Source: JAFAXD01 sp963816775 (GTDB lineage Bacteria; Pseudomonadota; Alphaproteobacteria; Rhizobiales; Xanthobacteraceae). From it: a stretch of DNA of 64,000 nucleotides. The stretch is taken from contig CAWFLX010000020.1 in NCBI GenBank assembly GCA_963816775.1, positions 248,001-312,000 of the forward strand, read 5' to 3'. Every line of letters begins with the position of its first letter. The stretch's first letter is position 1. The notes below the pieces were generated by a model that was not told the origin of the DNA, made no database searches, and saw nothing but the letters and a program-made list of their open reading frames with translations. Both the position numbers and the translations under genes were made by a program. This document shows positions 60,415 to 64,000 of this stretch, piece by piece.

Positions 60415-61650
60415 TTACGAGTCAGGATCGATCGTAAACAGTTCCTGGGGATGCGATACGCCGCGCAGGGCGTATCGTCCCACCGAGACGAGGCGACGTT
60501 TAACGCCAGCGACATCGGCAAAGTCGGCCGATATCAGAACGGGCTGCTCGACCGAACGGCACATCGCCGCAATGCGGCTTGCCTCGTTCACGGCCGGTCC
60601 AAGGACCGTAAAGTCCAGCCGCTCCCGGCTTCCGATATTGCCATAGAAGACGTTGCCGACATGCAAACCGAGATACATGTCGGTTGTAGGCTTGGCTTCC
60701 GCCGTACGGCGTTTTTCCAATTCCGCAATACCTCGGCGTGCAGCGATCGCGGCAGATAAGGCCGCGTTGCATGCCTGAGTGCGGTTTTCGGCCGTGAAGA
60801 TGGCGAGGGTGCCGTCGCCGATCAGCTTGAGCACATCACCGCCATGTTCATGAATCGCCGAGACGGTCACGTCGGAATAGTCGCTAAGCAACGGAATGAC
60901 CTGTTCTGGCTCGGTGTCGGTGATCCGCGTGAAACCTCGCAAATCGCTGAACCAAACGACGGCGTCGATGCGCTCCGCAATACCCCGCACAATTCGTCCA
61001 CTGAGCACGCGTTTGCCAGCGTCGCGGCCAAGATAGGTTTCCATCAGCGTTCGCGTCATGCGCGCGAGCGATACCGATTTGATGGCAAGCGCGAGGTACG
61101 GGACGATACGTTCAAGCGCGCCCATCTGGCCGTCGTCGAACCCATCGGGCGCCCCCGTCGCCCATGATGAGTACACCGCATCCATCTCACCGATAGTTCC
61201 TTCGGCGGCAAAGCGGGTGATGATTGCGACGTAGTCGGTCATCCCGGCGGCGAGCCAGTCGGGCAGCAGCGAGAACTCGTCCTTGGTGTCGGAATTCAGA
61301 CGGCGGCGCAGCAGCGAGCCGCCGGTTTGCAGCAGGTTGTAGAAGGGGCTTCGCTGCCAGACGTTGGTCGCCTGTGCGTCCAAAGCTACCGAGCCGGGAG
61401 CGTCGAGCCCTGCCAAGCTCGTGCGACCATAATCGTGCACCGGGGATTCGGTGGGACCAAAGCCCCAGCGGAGCAGACGGCCTTCGTGGACCGGATGCAG
61501 CGTGTCGATAAACAGGTGGGCACGACCAAGCGGAATCCCTGCCGCGACGCATCGGTCGCAGAATCCAGAGAAAATGTCGGTTTCAGGAGTGCCGGCGAGG
61601 CCAGCCTGGGTCAGCCAGGTCGACAATTCGCCAAAGAGCTTTTCATTCAT
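60415..61650 (-). CDS. Class III adenylate cyclase, paralogue of the one at 3896
   Basis: The 411-residue protein has the same plan and length as the protein encoded at 3896-5131: an N-terminal half of unknown function (about 1-205) with LFIDTLHPVHEGR and MTDYVAI matching the other copy, then a cyclase domain. Metal and substrate residues are present: SDLRGFT, VLKLIGDG with the Lys, and RLDFTVLGPAVN with the Asp, so ATP should be used. ATG 61650 begins the region aligned with its paralogue. It is 38 bp downstream of the MetE-like gene. Confidence 0.88.
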   Translation of the reverse strand: MNEKLFGELSTWLTQAGLAGTPETDIFSGFCDRCVAAGIPLGRAHLFIDTLHPVHEGRLLRWGFGPTESPVHDYGRTSLAGLDAPGSVALDAQATNVWQRSPFYNLLQTGGSLLRRRLNSDTKDEFSLLPDWLAAGMTDYVAIITRFAAEGTIGEMDAVYSSWATGAPDGFDDGQMGALERIVPYLALAIKSVSLARMTRTLMETYLGRDAGKRVLSGRIVRGIAERIDAVVWFSDLRGFTRITDTEPEQVIPLLSDYSDVTVSAIHEHGGDVLKLIGDGTLAIFTAENRTQACNAALSAAIAARRGIAELEKRRTAEAKPTTDMYLGLHVGNVFYGNIGSRERLDFTVLGPAVNEASRIAAMCRSVEQPVLISADFADVAGVKRRLVSVGRYALRGVSHPQELFTIDPDS

Positions 61651-61688
61651 ACCGCGACCATACAGGCGTCCGCATCCCGCGGCCCGCC

Positions 61689-62864
61689 CTAAGCCGCTCG
61701 CTGCTTCCCCCACAGTCGGGCCGACGCAATGTCGGCGCCAATCCGCAGGGTCTTGAGCTTGTCCCAGACCACATCCTCGGTCACCCATTCCCAACCAACG
61801 AAGGTGCCGAAGCCGCAGTCGACGCCGGCCATGACGCGCTCGCGATCGCCGACGGCGGCCACCACCGCTTCGATGCGCTGCGCCACGACTTCAGGGTGCT
61901 CGATGAAGTTGCTCTTGGAATCGATCACGCCCGCGATCAGCAGCATGTGGGCGGGCAGCTTGTGCTTCTTGAGCGCCGCCGTCTCGTGCTGGCGTCGCGG
62001 ATTGGCGAACTCGAGCCCGAGCGCGCCGACATTGGCCTGATAGAGCGCCGGCAGGATCACATCCATCGCCACGTCGTATTTGTGCGGCCCTTCCCAATTG
62101 CCCCAGCACACGTGCAGCCGGACCCGGTCCGGCGGTAGTCCGCGCAGGCTCCGGTTCAGCGCCGCAACGTGCTGCTCGACCAATTTTGCAAATTCCGCGT
62201 CCGATAAATCCTGATACAGCAGGACCCGCTCCATCGCGAGATCGGGAGCGTCGATCTGCAGCACAAATCCTGCGTCGATGACTTTCTTGTACTCGACGTG
62301 CAGCTCGCGCGCGATCGCATCGAGATAATCCTGATGCGACTTGTAGTATGCATTCAGCATCGTAGTCGCGACGATGCCGGGCGACGGGGCGTTCATGAAG
62401 AATTCGCGAAAGCGCGATGCCATCGGCGCCGACAGCCGCTTGTAGCGGGCAATCTCGGCGTCGATCGCAGCCGTGTCGCGATATTTCAATTCGCCGGTCG
62501 CCTCGGGGGCGTCGAACACTTTGCCGGTCTTCGGGATGCGCGCCAGCATGCGCTGCGTGAACTGCGGAAACTCGATGAACTCCTTGCCGTACGGCCGCTT
62601 CGACACGCCGCCAAAGCCGTCCATGCGTTGCGGGATATAGGTCTGAAAGCCGACGCGGCCCTGCTCGCCGTCATTGGCGCTGTCGATTCCGGCGTCGGCT
62701 TCTTTCTGCAGGACGTGCGCAACGCGCGCGTCGGTGAGTTCTGCGATCTTGGCGCGGTCGACCGGCTTGCCCTGTTCCTGATCGATCAACATGCTCCCGA
62801 GCGGTTCACCGCGCGGAATGCTGCCGGCGTGCGTCGTCAAGATACGGTCGGTGCTGTGCTGCAT
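61689..62864 (-). CDS. Cobalamin-independent methionine synthase II family protein
   Basis: The 391-residue protein is a MetE C-terminal-type barrel. Zinc ligands are visible as HVC in RLHVCWGN (H251, C253) and the Cys of GVDCGFGTF (C350). The N-terminus begins ILTTHAGSIPRGEPL, typical of this family. These single-barrel relatives of MetE include alkyl-transferases; methionine formation from a methyl donor is not assured. It is followed by the cyclase gene and is in the same direction as prpE. Confidence 0.88.
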   Translation of the reverse strand: MQHSTDRILTTHAGSIPRGEPLGSMLIDQEQGKPVDRAKIAELTDARVAHVLQKEADAGIDSANDGEQGRVGFQTYIPQRMDGFGGVSKRPYGKEFIEFPQFTQRMLARIPKTGKVFDAPEATGELKYRDTAAIDAEIARYKRLSAPMASRFREFFMNAPSPGIVATTMLNAYYKSHQDYLDAIARELHVEYKKVIDAGFVLQIDAPDLAMERVLLYQDLSDAEFAKLVEQHVAALNRSLRGLPPDRVRLHVCWGNWEGPHKYDVAMDVILPALYQANVGALGLEFANPRRQHETAALKKHKLPAHMLLIAGVIDSKSNFIEHPEVVAQRIEAVVAAVGDRERVMAGVDCGFGTFVGWEWVTEDVVWDKLKTLRIGADIASARLWGKQRAA

Positions 62865-62910
62865 GACGGGCTCCTGCTTGCGCTTCGCTTCGTTCTCGCG
62901 AGCGAATTCG

Positions 62911-62933
62911 CCGACATCTTAGAACGATGTCGG
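62911..62933. repeat. Small hairpin between the MetE-like gene and prpE
   Basis: CCGACATC, seven bases and GATGTCGG form a perfect 8-bp stem in the 147-bp gap. No T-run follows on either strand; a terminator for prpE or a leader hairpin is possible. Confidence 0.35.
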
Positions 62934-63011
62934 ATCGAACGCAGCAGTGGGCAAGACGAAAACAGGCGCCGCTGCAGGTACGGTATCGGCGTGTGTCGGA
63001 TACGGAACAGG

Positions 63012-64000
63012 CTATTCCGCGCCGATTCCTTTGCCTTTCAGCGCGCCGCTGATTTCATCCAGGATCACCGGGTCGTCGATCGTCGCCGGCATGGTCCACG
63101 CGTCGCCATCGGCGATCTTTTTCATGGTGCCGCGCAGGATCTTGCCAGAGCGCGTCTTCGGCAGCCGCGCCACTGTCACCGCGAGCTTGAAGGCCGCGAC
63201 CGGACCGATCTTTTCGCGCACCAGCGCCACGATCTCGGTCTCGATCTCCGCGGGCGAGCGCTCGACGCCGGCCTTGAGCACGATGAAACCGCACGGCACC
63301 TCGCCCTTAAGCTCGTCCTTGACACCGATCACCGCGCACTCGGCCACGTCCTTGTGCGAAGCCAGTACTTCCTCCATGCCGCCGGTCGAGAGCCGGTGTC
63401 CGGCGACGTTAATGATGTCGTCGGTGCGGCTCATGACGTAGACATAGCCGTCATCGTCCTTGAAGCCGGCATCCGCGGTTTTGTAGTAGCCGGGGAACTC
63501 GGTGAGATAGCTCTCCTTGAAGCGCTCGTCCTGCTGCCACAGGGTCGGCAGGTTGGCGGGCGGCAGCGGCAGCTTGATCACGATCGAGCCGATCTTGTTG
63601 GCGGAAACCGGCTTGCAGGCTTCGTCCACGACATCGACCTGGTAGCCCGGCATCGGAACGGTCGCGGAGCCGTATTTGACCGGCAACGCGCCGAGACCAA
63701 CCGGATTGCCGGCGATGCACCAGCCGGTCTCGGTCTGCCACCAGTGATCGATCACCGGAACTCTCAGCACGTCCTCGGCCCATTTCACGGTGTCGGAGTC
63801 GGCGCGCTCTCCCGCGAGGAACAACGTGCGGAACTTCGATAGATCGTATCGGCCGATCAGCTTCGCCTGCGGATCTTCTTTCTTGATGGCCCGGAACGCT
63901 GTCGGCGCGGTGAACAGTGACACCGCGCCATGCTCTGAGATCACGCGCCAGAACGCACCCGCGTCCGGCGTTCCGACCGGTTTGCCTTCGTAGAGAATGG
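63012..64000 (-). CDS. prpE: Propionyl-CoA synthetase (N-terminal part outside window)
   Basis: The frame is open to the right edge, so the N-terminal part is missing. The visible approximately 329 residues cover the end of an acyl-CoA synthetase. They include LYEGKPVGTPDAGAFWRVI (near the edge), the TETGW motif in WWQTETGWCI, YVMSRTDDIINVAGHRLSTG (hinge) and PKTRSGKILRGTMKKIADG with the Lys used for adenylation. The DGDAWTMPATIDDP end is typical of PrpE. The enzyme activates propionate (and acetate) for the methylmalonyl-CoA or methylcitrate route. Confidence 0.92.
   Translation of the reverse strand, partial: ILYEGKPVGTPDAGAFWRVISEHGAVSLFTAPTAFRAIKKEDPQAKLIGRYDLSKFRTLFLAGERADSDTVKWAEDVLRVPVIDHWWQTETGWCIAGNPVGLGALPVKYGSATVPMPGYQVDVVDEACKPVSANKIGSIVIKLPLPPANLPTLWQQDERFKESYLTEFPGYYKTADAGFKDDDGYVYVMSRTDDIINVAGHRLSTGGMEEVLASHKDVAECAVIGVKDELKGEVPCGFIVLKAGVERSPAEIETEIVALVREKIGPVAAFKLAVTVARLPKTRSGKILRGTMKKIADGDAWTMPATIDDPVILDEISGALKGKGIGAE

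Noticed and set aside
62298..63842. 514-codon plus-strand frame opposite the MetE-like and prpE genes
   Set aside because: Both minus-strand genes have clear catalytic motifs; the plus-strand frame spans their gap and looks like antisense of coding sequence.
1..64000. CRISPR arrays, tRNA and rRNA genes
   Set aside because: No regularly spaced direct repeats longer than the 18-bp tandem at 15.5 kb were seen, and no T-loop or rRNA-like segments were noticed. A dedicated tRNA scan was not possible.

Overview
The window is GC-rich chromosomal DNA of an alphaproteobacterium, most likely Hyphomicrobiales (Bradyrhizobium / Rhodopseudomonas / Xanthobacteraceae side). The pointers are the ispH-thrB-rnhA order, a TrcR/DUF1013 regulator, DUF1236 and HWE-kinase proteins, EcfG-type stress promoters, and several intergenic palindromes of the kind common in that group. 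It is densely packed, cut at both ends (a GGDEF-EAL protein on the left, propionyl-CoA synthetase on the right), and shows no rRNA, tRNA, CRISPR array, prophage or intact insertion sequence. Gene assignments rest on motifs read by eye; no database search was run.

Layout. 1-8.5 kb: housekeeping and signalling genes (degenerate GGDEF-EAL protein, YqgE, DsbD-type periplasmic protein, peroxiredoxin, class III cyclase, rnhA-thrB-ispH, trcR). 8.5-13.3 kb: DoxX protein and a complete sugar-type ABC importer, divergent from 13.5-19.0 kb, an aromatic-compound block with a two-subunit Rieske dioxygenase and a VanA/VanB-type monooxygenase, split by a chitinase remnant and an EamA exporter. 19.0-23.1 kb: a YafY regulator with two identical operators, a VOC protein, an EVE protein, a DUF3500 protein and a small MetE-like protein. 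23.1-25.3 kb: peptidoglycan hydrolases and a small secreted protein. 25.4-30.0 kb: FAD monooxygenase, VOC protein and an SsuABC/TauABC-type importer. 30.1-35.1 kb: a TetR-controlled RND efflux operon with a perfect palindromic operator.

35.2-48.8 kb is a stress block: an HWE histidine kinase, YihY/BrkB protein, YqjE/YqjD-like pair, PRC-barrel protein, DUF892 ferritin-like protein, a UdgX-type uracil-DNA glycosylase, a DUF1236 protein and a large TPR-CHAT protein. Three promoters in it match the general-stress sigma factor EcfG consensus (GGAAC-N16-CGTT) exactly, and two more are near matches. 48.9-55.2 kb is a non-homologous end-joining locus on the minus strand: ku, an HD phosphohydrolase, a BRCT-MerR-TPR protein, and ligD, the last two overlapping by 4 bp. 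The BRCT-MerR-TPR protein is the best candidate for an undescribed system component, a possible accessory or regulator of Ku/LigD repair.

55.6-64 kb: glutathione S-transferase, isochorismatase-type hydrolase, DedA protein, a cyanide-insensitive-type bd oxidase (two subunits), a second cyclase of the same build as the one at 3.9 kb, a MetE-family protein and prpE. A 166-167 bp double-hairpin repeat occurs twice (25.35 and 55.31 kb); its stems carry compensatory base changes, so the folded structure appears to be under selection.
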